From positions 100,920-164,919 of the forward strand of contig CAYUCL010000003.1 in the NCBI GenBank assembly GCA_964443325.1: DNA of 64,000 nucleotides, in the 5' to 3' direction. A program made the position numbers and the translations under genes. Under the pieces are notes generated by a model. The model saw only the letters and a list, made by a program, of their open reading frames with translations. It was not told where the DNA came from and did no database searches. This document shows, piece by piece, positions 17,463 to 24,824 of this stretch (position 1 is the first letter of the stretch; each line of letters opens with the position of its first letter). Source of the DNA: DAOUVR01 sp034430535. GTDB taxonomy: Bacteria > Chloroflexota > Dehalococcoidia > E44-bin15.

Positions 17463-17693
17463 CAATATAACCCAATCATTTCCATTCTGTTTGCCAGTCC
17501 AGATAGAGGTATAACACGTTGGCTCACTACAAAAAGAGGTAAACAGAATAGCGTTGATAGCCTCATGCTACAGAGACTATTAGGGCATACAAAGTTAATG
17601 ACGACAAATCGATATTGCTAGGCTGTTGGTTGCTATGATGCGATAGAGGGTCACAAACGTTATTCACCTGTGGATAGACTGGCCTCGCTATAA
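17463..17693 (+). pseudogene. remnant of a tyrosine recombinase (integrase) C-terminus
   Basis: Read in one frame, this stretch encodes LQRLLGHTKLMTTNRYC, then a TAG at 17619-17621, then AVGCYDAIEGHKRYSPVDRL and a TAA at 17691. That is the C-terminal signature of phage/transposon tyrosine recombinases: the LLGH box histidine, the nucleophile tyrosine in NRYC and the HKRYSPVDRL tail. The internal TAG is one base from CAG. Upstream in the same frame, ILFASPDRGITRWL looks like a piece of the preceding region, but the Arg box between the two parts is missing, so there is also a deletion. Most of the 434-base gap between the SDR gene and the GHKL gene is this fossil; the remainder (17254-17462) shows nothing clear. 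It marks the edge of the accessory island. Confidence 0.75.
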
Positions 17694-20042
17694 AGCTATG
17701 ATATCTGACAATTCAGCTTCTTCAGGTTCTAGCTGGCTCAAAGTAGATATCATGGGTATAAGTATAGGCGATATTGCTCTGGTTAATAGCTTAACCCTAT
17801 CAGGAATTGACTCCCCATTTTCAATGTTCGGGTTCTTATTTCCAAGATCACTCAATTCTCGAAGTAAAGACATACCTATTAATACTACACCATAGCGGAA
17901 TTGCGCCATTAGAAGATTAACATCTATTGCTGGTTTGGCATACTTTAATTCAGTTTGTAGGCAAATGTTATCTATGTTTACGTAGAAATCATACTTACCA
18001 TCTCCTATTGGTATAACGTCTAAAGCATCAAATTCATCGAAATGATGGTTATCCCAACCATCACGATGTACATCAATGATTTCTGGTATGGTTAATAATG
18101 ACGGAATTTGCTTATTTGCTCCTTTGTTACCTGGTGGTGGAGAATCTCCTGTGGTGCCTCCCTTTTGGTGTTTTTTTCTTGGAGATACAATGACCTGGAA
18201 TGCGTCTTCGAAAGGTCCCCATTTAATAGCGTCTTTGACTATAGTATTGTATTTGACTATATAGTTTGGTTTTACTCCCTTAGGTAAAGAAACAGTTAAG
18301 TTTGCTGTCCCATTCCATAGGGATAAAACATAGTCAGTTACTTCAATACCATTAGCTAATAATATGAATTCACCTGGATCATCATCTCTGTCAAAGTAGT
18401 CATTTGAAGCGTCAGTCTCAAACTGAACTCGGAAGCGCCAATTGATTGGGCAATTTTTGATGAACTCTTTATGTTTCTTTCTCTGTAATCTGAAGTAGGT
18501 AGGATATTTGTTGCCATAGTAGATTTGGCCGATTCCAGTTTCTTCAAAGTGAAATGGATTTGGTAATTTACCTCCTACAGAAAGCAATTTCGCAAGTGTT
18601 GGAGAGTTTCTGATTACCTTCTCAATAACATCCATAAGGGGTTTGGACTCTTCTAATTTGTCCCTAATTTCTTCCTGTCTACGTTTTTCTCTTAATGCTC
18701 TTAATCCTGGATGTTCCTTTATTATCCGCTCGAGTTGGGTTTCTATTTCGTTTCTTAATTCACATGCGCTTAACCGGTCTCTACTGTTCATAAATAGATC
18801 TTCTTTGAGTCTATCATCAAGATTAGTGCAATCAACGATTATGAGCAAAGAGTCTCTTAAATATCCCATACCAACGGCTTCATGTTGGAAAAACGTGGAT
18901 GGTAAATTGGCATGAGTTTGTCCATTGATAGTGAAAATTACGCCTTCATTACGCCGATAAGTTGAGGACTGGCCTTTTCTAAATGCATAAACCTGAGCTT
19001 GCAGCCTTTGTCCCATGCAAGCGATTTGATGAGAACTTGGATATGTAGGCTCTAGATTTTGTCTTTTGTCTTCTTCTAATCGTACACTTAAACCCGATAG
19101 GGTCGTTTCAAAAGTATGACCAGAGTAACCGTTCCTACGCTCAAATAATCTTACAGGTAATGCTATGTTGGGCATGAGTAAAGAGAGAGCATTGTAGAGA
19201 TCAAAGAGAATATTCGTTTTAAGTCCCTGTATGTTATACTCATATAATTTTATATAGGTGCCCCATTCCAGAGGTACTCCGAATTTGTTCGGATATGGAC
19301 CGGGTAATAGTGGTAATGAGTCAGCTTTAAAAGAGGGGATCTTATCTTCGGGCGCTAAATACGTGTATGCAGAGGTACGTCGATTACCACGTGGATCTTC
19401 TCTCCTTACTACAGTGAATCCCCATGTGTTACTCTCTCCAGGCAAAAGTATTTTTGGATTACGTTTAGATACAACCAATTGCATATGGTGTTGACCACAA
19501 AACCTAAAAGCTCCGGTTCCTCCCATATGGAATTTTCCTTGTACAAATGGGATTTCACTTTTGATGGACTTGAAAAGGCCAAGTAAGGTCTTCGGCATAT
19601 TTTCAGGAGTCTGTCCTTCACCGCGATCAATTATGGAATAACAAGGATTACTTTTTGATCCTGTGGCTACAAGGCTGATGTCTTCAGCAAGATTGGCCCT
19701 TTTTCTTGTATTCATCTTGGATAGTATTCCTTCTGGGATGTCATAGAATCTTATAAGTGCTTCGGTTACATCTCTAGGTGCTTCTTTACTCTTGGGGTCA
19801 ATACCACTTTCAAAACATTTGCCCAATAGCAATGAGTCGACTGAATTGACGATCTTTTCAACAAGCGCATATTCCGCTCGGCTTTGTTGGTTACCTATAG
19901 TTGAATAATTATCTTCGATATCTCCAAAATACCGCCAGCATGATAGATCATCCCAATACTTATTTAGCTGCAAAGTTTTCACTATTTCATTTTCTGTTTC
20001 GCACTCAGCAAGAGCTAAAAACATGTCTTTGTAATTCATCAT
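17688..20042 (-). CDS. large GHKL-type ATPase protein, probable defence component
   Basis: 784 residues with an N-terminal GHKL (gyrase/Hsp90/MutL-type) ATPase. The N-box is ALVEKIVNSVDSLL (Glu62, Asn66, Asp69), the G1 box IIDRGEGQTPENM (Asp139) and the G2 glycine loop GKFHMGGTGAFRF (about 169-181). All key residues are intact, so it should bind ATP and probably dimerise through that domain. The middle holds a charged helical stretch (about 430-490). The C-terminal 300 residues match no domain I know. Iyer, Abhiman and Aravind described MutL/MORC-like GHKL ATPases in bacterial restriction-type operons, which makes a DNA-directed defence role plausible. It follows a small helical protein gene by 11 bases. 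The sequence is AT-rich compared with its flanks. Confidence 0.85.
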   Translation of the reverse strand: MMNYKDMFLALAECETENEIVKTLQLNKYWDDLSCWRYFGDIEDNYSTIGNQQSRAEYALVEKIVNSVDSLLLGKCFESGIDPKSKEAPRDVTEALIRFYDIPEGILSKMNTRKRANLAEDISLVATGSKSNPCYSIIDRGEGQTPENMPKTLLGLFKSIKSEIPFVQGKFHMGGTGAFRFCGQHHMQLVVSKRNPKILLPGESNTWGFTVVRREDPRGNRRTSAYTYLAPEDKIPSFKADSLPLLPGPYPNKFGVPLEWGTYIKLYEYNIQGLKTNILFDLYNALSLLMPNIALPVRLFERRNGYSGHTFETTLSGLSVRLEEDKRQNLEPTYPSSHQIACMGQRLQAQVYAFRKGQSSTYRRNEGVIFTINGQTHANLPSTFFQHEAVGMGYLRDSLLIIVDCTNLDDRLKEDLFMNSRDRLSACELRNEIETQLERIIKEHPGLRALREKRRQEEIRDKLEESKPLMDVIEKVIRNSPTLAKLLSVGGKLPNPFHFEETGIGQIYYGNKYPTYFRLQRKKHKEFIKNCPINWRFRVQFETDASNDYFDRDDDPGEFILLANGIEVTDYVLSLWNGTANLTVSLPKGVKPNYIVKYNTIVKDAIKWGPFEDAFQVIVSPRKKHQKGGTTGDSPPPGNKGANKQIPSLLTIPEIIDVHRDGWDNHHFDEFDALDVIPIGDGKYDFYVNIDNICLQTELKYAKPAIDVNLLMAQFRYGVVLIGMSLLRELSDLGNKNPNIENGESIPDRVKLLTRAISPILIPMISTLSQLEPEEAELSDIIAL

Positions 20043-20053
20043 ATATCACCTTT

Positions 20054-20305
20054 TCATAGCCTAAATCTCTGCCTGTTTTCGCCTTTCCCTTGAAACTGAA
20101 TTTTTACTTCCCTGACTTTCCGTTCGATTTCTCGGAATATCTTGCGTACTTCCTCGTCATCATAATCGTAGTTTTTCCTATTTGAACATTTACCTAAACT
20201 GTCCAAACTGTCGAGTATTCTATTTACTCTACGCTCAACAATTTTTATGAATCTTTGCCGCTTCATATCTACATTTTGAATATCTCGAGTTCTGATAGCT
20301 GTCAT
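20054..20305 (-). CDS. small basic helical protein encoded with the GHKL ATPase
   Basis: 83 residues, mostly charged helix, with the block SLGKCSNRKNYDYDDEEVRK, which I associate from memory with small conserved proteins of unknown function in mobile or defence regions. The start ATG at 20305 is set by AAGGAGG five bases upstream; a near-consensus promoter lies immediately before. It is the first gene of a two-gene unit with the GHKL ATPase, 11 bases apart, so it is likely a partner or regulator. No function is assigned. Confidence 0.8.
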   Translation of the reverse strand: MTAIRTRDIQNVDMKRQRFIKIVERRVNRILDSLDSLGKCSNRKNYDYDDEEVRKIFREIERKVREVKIQFQGKGENRQRFRL

Positions 20306-20327
20306 AGGAACCTCCTTATATAGCAAA

Positions 20328-20356
20328 ATAATACCACAAATAATAGCATATGTCAA
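20328..20356 (-). promoter_or_regulatory. strong sigma70-type promoter of the GHKL operon
   Basis: Minus-strand TTGACA (20351-20356, perfect), a 17-base spacer, then TATTAT (20328-20333, 5 of 6). Predicted transcription start is near 20321, just before AAGGAGG (20311-20317) and the ATG at 20305. It is one of the best promoter matches in the window. Confidence 0.75.
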
Positions 20357-20597
20357 GTGTTATATGATATATATCCCGAATATAGCCAATAATCGTGGAC
20401 ATAATTAAAATATGTAGAATGGAATTGCACCTCTAAAAAAACCGACTTTGTCATGTAGGTAGGGAATACTAAGGGATTGTAAGACCTATGTTTGATACTA
20501 AGTCAAATGGTAGAGAAACATACTATGTCAGTTAGGTCAGTGAGGATTGAGGATAGTCATAACTTTTTAATGAATCGTCAGCGAAAATGGCACATTT

Positions 20598-20786
20598 CTA
20601 GGGCATATGTTTCTTATAACAGACTGCACAGTATTTCTTGGCATGTAGACTGTGAAGGAATTTATCTTGAACGTGTTCCTTCCAATAAGTCTCCCCGGGT
20701 GATATTTCTTTCCCGCAATCATAGCAAATATGTCTTGTCCTAGCTTTGATTTGCTTAAGAACCGGTAAATGACTGTATTTGCCCAT
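20598..20786 (-). CDS. zinc-finger miniprotein
   Basis: 62 residues with two CxxC knuckles: ICYDCGKEISPGETYWKE and YCAVCYKKH, separated by about 30 residues. This four-cysteine layout is a zinc-binding treble-clef or ribbon-like fold. It begins about a dozen bases after the nuclease gene stops on the same strand, so it is probably co-transcribed with it. TTG at 20792 is an alternative start; neither has a clear Shine-Dalgarno sequence. The opposite-strand frame over the same bases looks like a shadow. It could be a DNA-binding accessory or antitoxin-like partner; that is a guess. Confidence 0.6.
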   Translation of the reverse strand: MGKYSHLPVLKQIKARTRHICYDCGKEISPGETYWKEHVQDKFLHSLHAKKYCAVCYKKHMP

Positions 20787-20797
20787 TAACAATGTGT

Positions 20798-21721
20798 TTA
20801 TATGGAATTATTCTTATAAGACTGCTTCGCTAAACTAATAATATAGTCAAGACTTTCATCGTCGCTGAATTGTATCTCATAATCTCCATTGCCCCAATGA
20901 CCAGTAGTCGACATGTCTCTTGTCATTTTCTTTTGGTCATTCAATTCGCCAATTCTAAGATTCAACCACAGTTTCAGCGCATTCTTCTGAATGTGAACGT
21001 CAACGAAATTTGTCTTAGCTATGAACCCTATGTATTTCTTAGTCGGTTTCACCTTTATACTGTTACCAATATCCAGCAAAGAGGCCCTTAGTTGTTCATA
21101 CAATTCCCGTGTTTCACCAGAAGCGATTGATAGATGATCATCTTCCGTATATACCTTTATTTCTTTAGTCACGCCTTCAATAGTCTTACTTTTCGATGAA
21201 ATAGTTTTTACTGATTCCATTGATCCTGAAGGCTGTATTTGCGATAAACCAATAGTTTCATTTGCATATTTTCTAATTTCCCAAAGTTCTATTGGTAAAT
21301 CTTTGAAATTGATCGACTGGACTTGATACTGCGTAAATAAAGGGGCTACGAATATTACCCTCGTTTGTGTCCAATCTACATCATTCTTTTTTATTGGTAA
21401 TTTGTGGCTTTCATAATATTCAAGAATACAATCAGCTTTATTATTAAGTACTATAGAAAGGTAAGCATATCCTTGATCTATAACGCTGAAATTTTTGTCT
21501 TTCTTATACTCGATTACGACAAAAGATTTCGTTTTGGTATCAAAAGCAAGTGTGTCTATTCTTAAATTTTGAAGGATGAATTCTGATTTCACAGTCTGTA
21601 ATCCAAATATTTGAGAGAGATTATCCTCGCAAAGTCTCTGAATATCTTTTTCCAATTTGAAATCCATGCTCTCAATATTACTGAGCTTTCCGTTCTTAAC
21701 TGAATACATTTCCATAGACAT
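20798..21721 (-). CDS. putative PD-(D/E)XK nuclease with C-terminal DUF5655-like domain
   Basis: About 307 residues. The N-terminal half has the restriction-endonuclease-like signature: Asp in LRIDTLAFD, then VVIEYKKDKN about 15 residues on (Glu and Lys of the D...ExK triad) and a following QGYAY motif, as in DUF91/NucS-like nucleases. The C-terminal 110 residues (from about ETRELYEQLRASLLDIG to the end) resemble the DUF5655 family. ATG at 21721 or 21715 are both possible, since GGAG lies 3 or 9 bases upstream respectively. It has its own near-consensus promoter and sits in the same AT-rich island as the GHKL ATPase. Likely a DNA-targeting enzyme; target unknown. Confidence 0.75.
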   Translation of the reverse strand: MSMEMYSVKNGKLSNIESMDFKLEKDIQRLCEDNLSQIFGLQTVKSEFILQNLRIDTLAFDTKTKSFVVIEYKKDKNFSVIDQGYAYLSIVLNNKADCILEYYESHKLPIKKNDVDWTQTRVIFVAPLFTQYQVQSINFKDLPIELWEIRKYANETIGLSQIQPSGSMESVKTISSKSKTIEGVTKEIKVYTEDDHLSIASGETRELYEQLRASLLDIGNSIKVKPTKKYIGFIAKTNFVDVHIQKNALKLWLNLRIGELNDQKKMTRDMSTTGHWGNGDYEIQFSDDESLDYIISLAKQSYKNNSI

Positions 21722-21778
21722 AATCTCCAATTAATAATTATAATCCGAAAAATGGTGAGTCGATAGTATTATAACGGA

Positions 21779-21807
21779 ATTGTAGAAGCCATTATGCTAG
21801 TTGTCAA
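21779..21807 (-). promoter_or_regulatory. strong sigma70-type promoter of the nuclease gene
   Basis: Minus-strand TTGACA (21802-21807, perfect), a 17-base spacer and TACAAT (21779-21784, 5 of 6). The start point would be near 21772, giving a leader of about 50 bases. A TATAAT-like hexamer lies slightly downstream as an alternative. Confidence 0.7.
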
Positions 21808-22074
21808 CGACCTGACCCCTAAAAATCGGCTTAGTTATAATGTTAATCCTAAAGATATTGATTCTATATGTTCCTAGTTACTCAAGCCATTTGTTGATTT
21901 AATCTACATTTCATCTATGAATAAATACCTTTTTATAGAGCTATAAAAAGTATATGAAATCTACATCATTTATAGATATTCAGTAGTTCCTTCGCTTATA
22001 TGGCCTTAGCTGACTGGAAAACTCTCACCGCAATTGGTACACAAAAGAGGGCAACGTTACTCTTCTTATTACCT
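21808..22074 (-). other. non-coding AT-rich gap between the island and queA
   Basis: The gene-free stretch from 21722 to 22074 contains the nuclease promoter at its left end. To the right I see only AT-rich sequence, with no open frame, RNA gene or convincing terminator. The right boundary of the island probably lies here, but no attachment-site direct repeat was spotted. Confidence 0.5.
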
Positions 22075-23100
22075 TTACATTAGCATCGCATCGCCGAAGC
22101 TATAGAATCTGTAGCCCAAACGCTTCGCCTCGCTGTAGGCTTGCTGGATCATTTCCTTTCCAGCGAACGCGGATACAAGCATCAGTAGTGTGGAGCGGGG
22201 CAAATGGAAGTTTGTAATCAGTCCGTCGACACTGCGAAAGCTATGCCCCGGTAGTATGAGGATATTCGTCCAACCTCGGAAGGCCTCGATCCCATTTCCC
22301 TTGATCGCCGCCTGCTCCAGAACCCTGACTGCAGTAGTGCCAACACAGATAATTCTCCTCCCCTCACCCTTCGCCCTACAAAGCTCCTGGGCAACCTCTT
22401 CCCCCAGCTCGCAATACTCCTTGTGCATCGGATGCTCCCTTGGGTCCTCGGCCCTCACTGGCAAAAAGGTGTCAAGGCCAACATGGAGCGTGACAAAGGC
22501 AAATTGGACACCCTTTTCGGCAAGTCTACGGAGAAGCTCCGGGGTGAAGTGGAGCCCCGCCGTTGGCGCAGCAACGCTCCCCTTTACTCTGGAGTAAACC
22601 GTCTGGTAGCGCTCTGAATCCTTGATTGGGGAGTGAATATAAGGAGGTAGTGGCACCTGTCCTATTTCTTCCAGGGCAGCTTCATCAGAGAAGCGAACCA
22701 CCCTGACCCCTCTTTCTCTCCTCTCAACAATCTTACCATAAACGCCACTAAAAGACCCTTCGTCGTAGCTGAGCTCTATTCCTGTCCCCACGGCAACCCT
22801 TCGCCCTGGCCTTACCAAAGTTTCCCAAAGCCCCGAAGCTAACTGGCGAAGCAGTAGCAACTCCACCTTCCCTCCAGTCCCTGCCTTCCGCCCTAATAGC
22901 CGCGCCGGTATCACACGACTATCATTGAACACCAGCACATCACCTTCGTGGAGAAAATCAACGAGCTCGAAGAATCGGCGATGCTCTATTAATCCATCGC
23001 CCCGCGAAACAACCATAAGGCGAGAATGGTCCCGTGGCTCAATAGGGGTTTGGGCGATAAACTCGGGAGGCAGATGATAGTCGAAGTCGCTGGTTTTCAC
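22075..23100 (-). CDS. queA: tRNA preQ1 ribosyltransferase-isomerase QueA
   Basis: 341 residues, the expected length. QueA transfers and isomerises ribose from S-adenosylmethionine onto preQ1 in tRNA, forming epoxyqueuosine. Diagnostic blocks: MKTSDFDYHLPPEFIAQ at the N-terminus, NDSRVIPARL, VAAPTAGLHFTPELL and NFHLPRSTLLMLVSAF. The start is GTG at 23100, and the family N-terminus begins exactly there. There is no Shine-Dalgarno sequence; instead a near-perfect promoter lies so close that the mRNA is probably leaderless. Other queuosine genes are not in the window. Confidence 0.97.
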   Translation of the reverse strand: MKTSDFDYHLPPEFIAQTPIEPRDHSRLMVVSRGDGLIEHRRFFELVDFLHEGDVLVFNDSRVIPARLLGRKAGTGGKVELLLLRQLASGLWETLVRPGRRVAVGTGIELSYDEGSFSGVYGKIVERRERGVRVVRFSDEAALEEIGQVPLPPYIHSPIKDSERYQTVYSRVKGSVAAPTAGLHFTPELLRRLAEKGVQFAFVTLHVGLDTFLPVRAEDPREHPMHKEYCELGEEVAQELCRAKGEGRRIICVGTTAVRVLEQAAIKGNGIEAFRGWTNILILPGHSFRSVDGLITNFHLPRSTLLMLVSAFAGKEMIQQAYSEAKRLGYRFYSFGDAMLM

Positions 23101-23107
23101 GGTGACA

Positions 23108-23137
23108 ATTATAAGTCCGCCCTTCAGCCTATGTCGA
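23108..23137 (-). promoter_or_regulatory. promoter giving a probably leaderless queA mRNA
   Basis: Minus-strand TCGACA (23132-23137, 5 of 6), an 18-base spacer and TATAAT (23108-23113, perfect). Only seven bases separate the -10 box from the GTG at 23100, which is where transcription would begin. Confidence 0.65.
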
Positions 23138-23295
23138 GTACACCCACTTTATTTATGGCCCCAATAGGTGTATCCTCTGTAGGATACGTGACAGGGTATG
23201 TGATTACTGCAGTCGCCGCCGAATTACCGCTGCTTCGGCGCCACTAGCCAGCGAGTCAAAAAATTATATGTGCAGGATATGGGGGACTAATAGCA

Positions 23296-24696
23296 ATGAA
23301 ACTGCCACAAAGTAATGATCTGGAATATATCTTCCACCCCAATTCTATTGCGTTTGCTGGGGTTTCCCGTACAGGACAAGCCTTGCTAGAGAGTCACTTA
23401 ACCTCCGGTTTCGAGGGGAATATGTATCCCATAAGCAGGACTCTAACCGAGGTATTGGGGCTGCAGTGCTACACCGATATCAAGGAAATCGCAGGTCAGG
23501 TAGATTATGTGTGGGCAACCATCCCAGCACGATCCACACCACAGTTTGTAGAAGACTGCGTAGATAAAGGGGTAAAAGTCGCTAGCTTTTTCACCGCTGG
23601 TTTCAGCGAGAAGGATGAAGAGGGGGCAAGGTTAGAAGCTGAAATCGTTCAGATTGCCCGCAATGGTGGGATGCGAATTCTAGGACCTAACTGTATGGGG
23701 ATATATTGTCCATCAACGGGTTTAACCTTTGCTCATGGGCTTCCGCAGCAGAGTGGCCCGATTGGCTATCTTTGCCAAAGTGGTGGGAACTCAGCTTATG
23801 GGGTACGAATAGCGGTGGCAAGAGGTGCTTACTTCAGTAAGGCTATCAGCTATGGGAATGCCTGTGACATCAACGAATGTGACCTGCTGGAGTATCTTGC
23901 CCTTGACCCTGAAACCAAGATAATAACCGCCTACATCGAGGGGATAAAAAATAGAAGAAGATTCTTCAAGTTACTAAGGGAAGTAACAAAAGTTAAGCCT
24001 GTAATAGTACTGAAAGGGGGACATACCGCGCCAGGAGCAGCAACTGCTACTGCCCATACCGCTGCCCTTCCCTTCTCCAAAAAGAATTGGAATGCACACA
24101 TGAGGCGAGCAAGGGCAATTCAAGTGTACAGCGTAGATGAAATGGTGGACGTAGTTTTGCCCTTCATATTTATGCCGCCTCCCAAAGGACGGAATGTGTG
24201 TGTCATAGGTTTGGGTGGAGGGGCAAGCGTCATATCTGCCGACCATTGTGTCAGGGCTGGTTTATCTGTCCCGCCACTGCCTGAAGAAATTATACAAAAA
24301 ATAGGAGAGTTCATTTTAAACCCAGCGGGCAATATCTTCGTCAACCCCATAGACCCACAATTCGCTCCAGGAGGGCTCAGCGGAATTCTTAAAACCGTTG
24401 CCGATTGGGACGGAATCGATATGCTATTTCTGCGCATACCACACAATATAACACCGTTTTATCGGGATCCAGGACGACAAGCTCTAGACATGATGATAAG
24501 TTTCGCCCAGGAAAGCAGCAAGCCCGTAGCCATTATCCTGGACCATGTTGCCACACCAGAAGCTATACAGGTGTTCCTTGACAGGCAACAGCTCTGCGCT
24601 GATGCTGGAGTAGCATCTTTCCCCTCAGTAAAAAGGGCGGCCAATGCCATGAGCAAATTTATTCGGTATCACCAAAGAAGGAGCGAAAGTTCATAA
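23296..24696 (+). CDS. ADP-forming acyl-CoA synthetase alpha-type protein, divergent active site
   Basis: 466 residues with the CoA-binding Rossmann domain (HPNSIAFAGVSRTG near residue 14) followed by succinyl-CoA-synthetase-like domains (GYLCQSGGNSAYG). This is the alpha half of NDP-forming acetyl/acyl-CoA synthetases, which make ATP from acyl-CoA. The ATP-grasp beta part is absent and no separate beta gene is seen nearby. The phosphohistidine motif usually reads SHTGS; here it is AHTAAL, with the histidine (His254) kept but the flanking Ser and Gly lost. It could be a pseudoenzyme, a CoA-binding partner or a variant. The minus-strand paralogue at 24825 has the normal motif. Confidence 0.85.
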   Translation: MKLPQSNDLEYIFHPNSIAFAGVSRTGQALLESHLTSGFEGNMYPISRTLTEVLGLQCYTDIKEIAGQVDYVWATIPARSTPQFVEDCVDKGVKVASFFTAGFSEKDEEGARLEAEIVQIARNGGMRILGPNCMGIYCPSTGLTFAHGLPQQSGPIGYLCQSGGNSAYGVRIAVARGAYFSKAISYGNACDINECDLLEYLALDPETKIITAYIEGIKNRRRFFKLLREVTKVKPVIVLKGGHTAPGAATATAHTAALPFSKKNWNAHMRRARAIQVYSVDEMVDVVLPFIFMPPPKGRNVCVIGLGGGASVISADHCVRAGLSVPPLPEEIIQKIGEFILNPAGNIFVNPIDPQFAPGGLSGILKTVADWDGIDMLFLRIPHNITPFYRDPGRQALDMMISFAQESSKPVAIILDHVATPEAIQVFLDRQQLCADAGVASFPSVKRAANAMSKFIRYHQRRSESS

Positions 24697-24824
24697 TGCT
24701 GCCCCCGTGGCCAAAAGAGCGGCGGTAGCATAACCAACAGCGCACCTGCTCAGACTTTATCTATCTCAACGTGTTTCTGCGCCGAACTCAGTGTGCAATT
24801 AGCAATCCAAATTGCGGCTCCTTA

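Noticed and set aside
20492..20743. Plus-strand open frame across the zinc-finger miniprotein
   Set aside because: No ribosome site and no domain; the minus frame has two CxxC knuckles.
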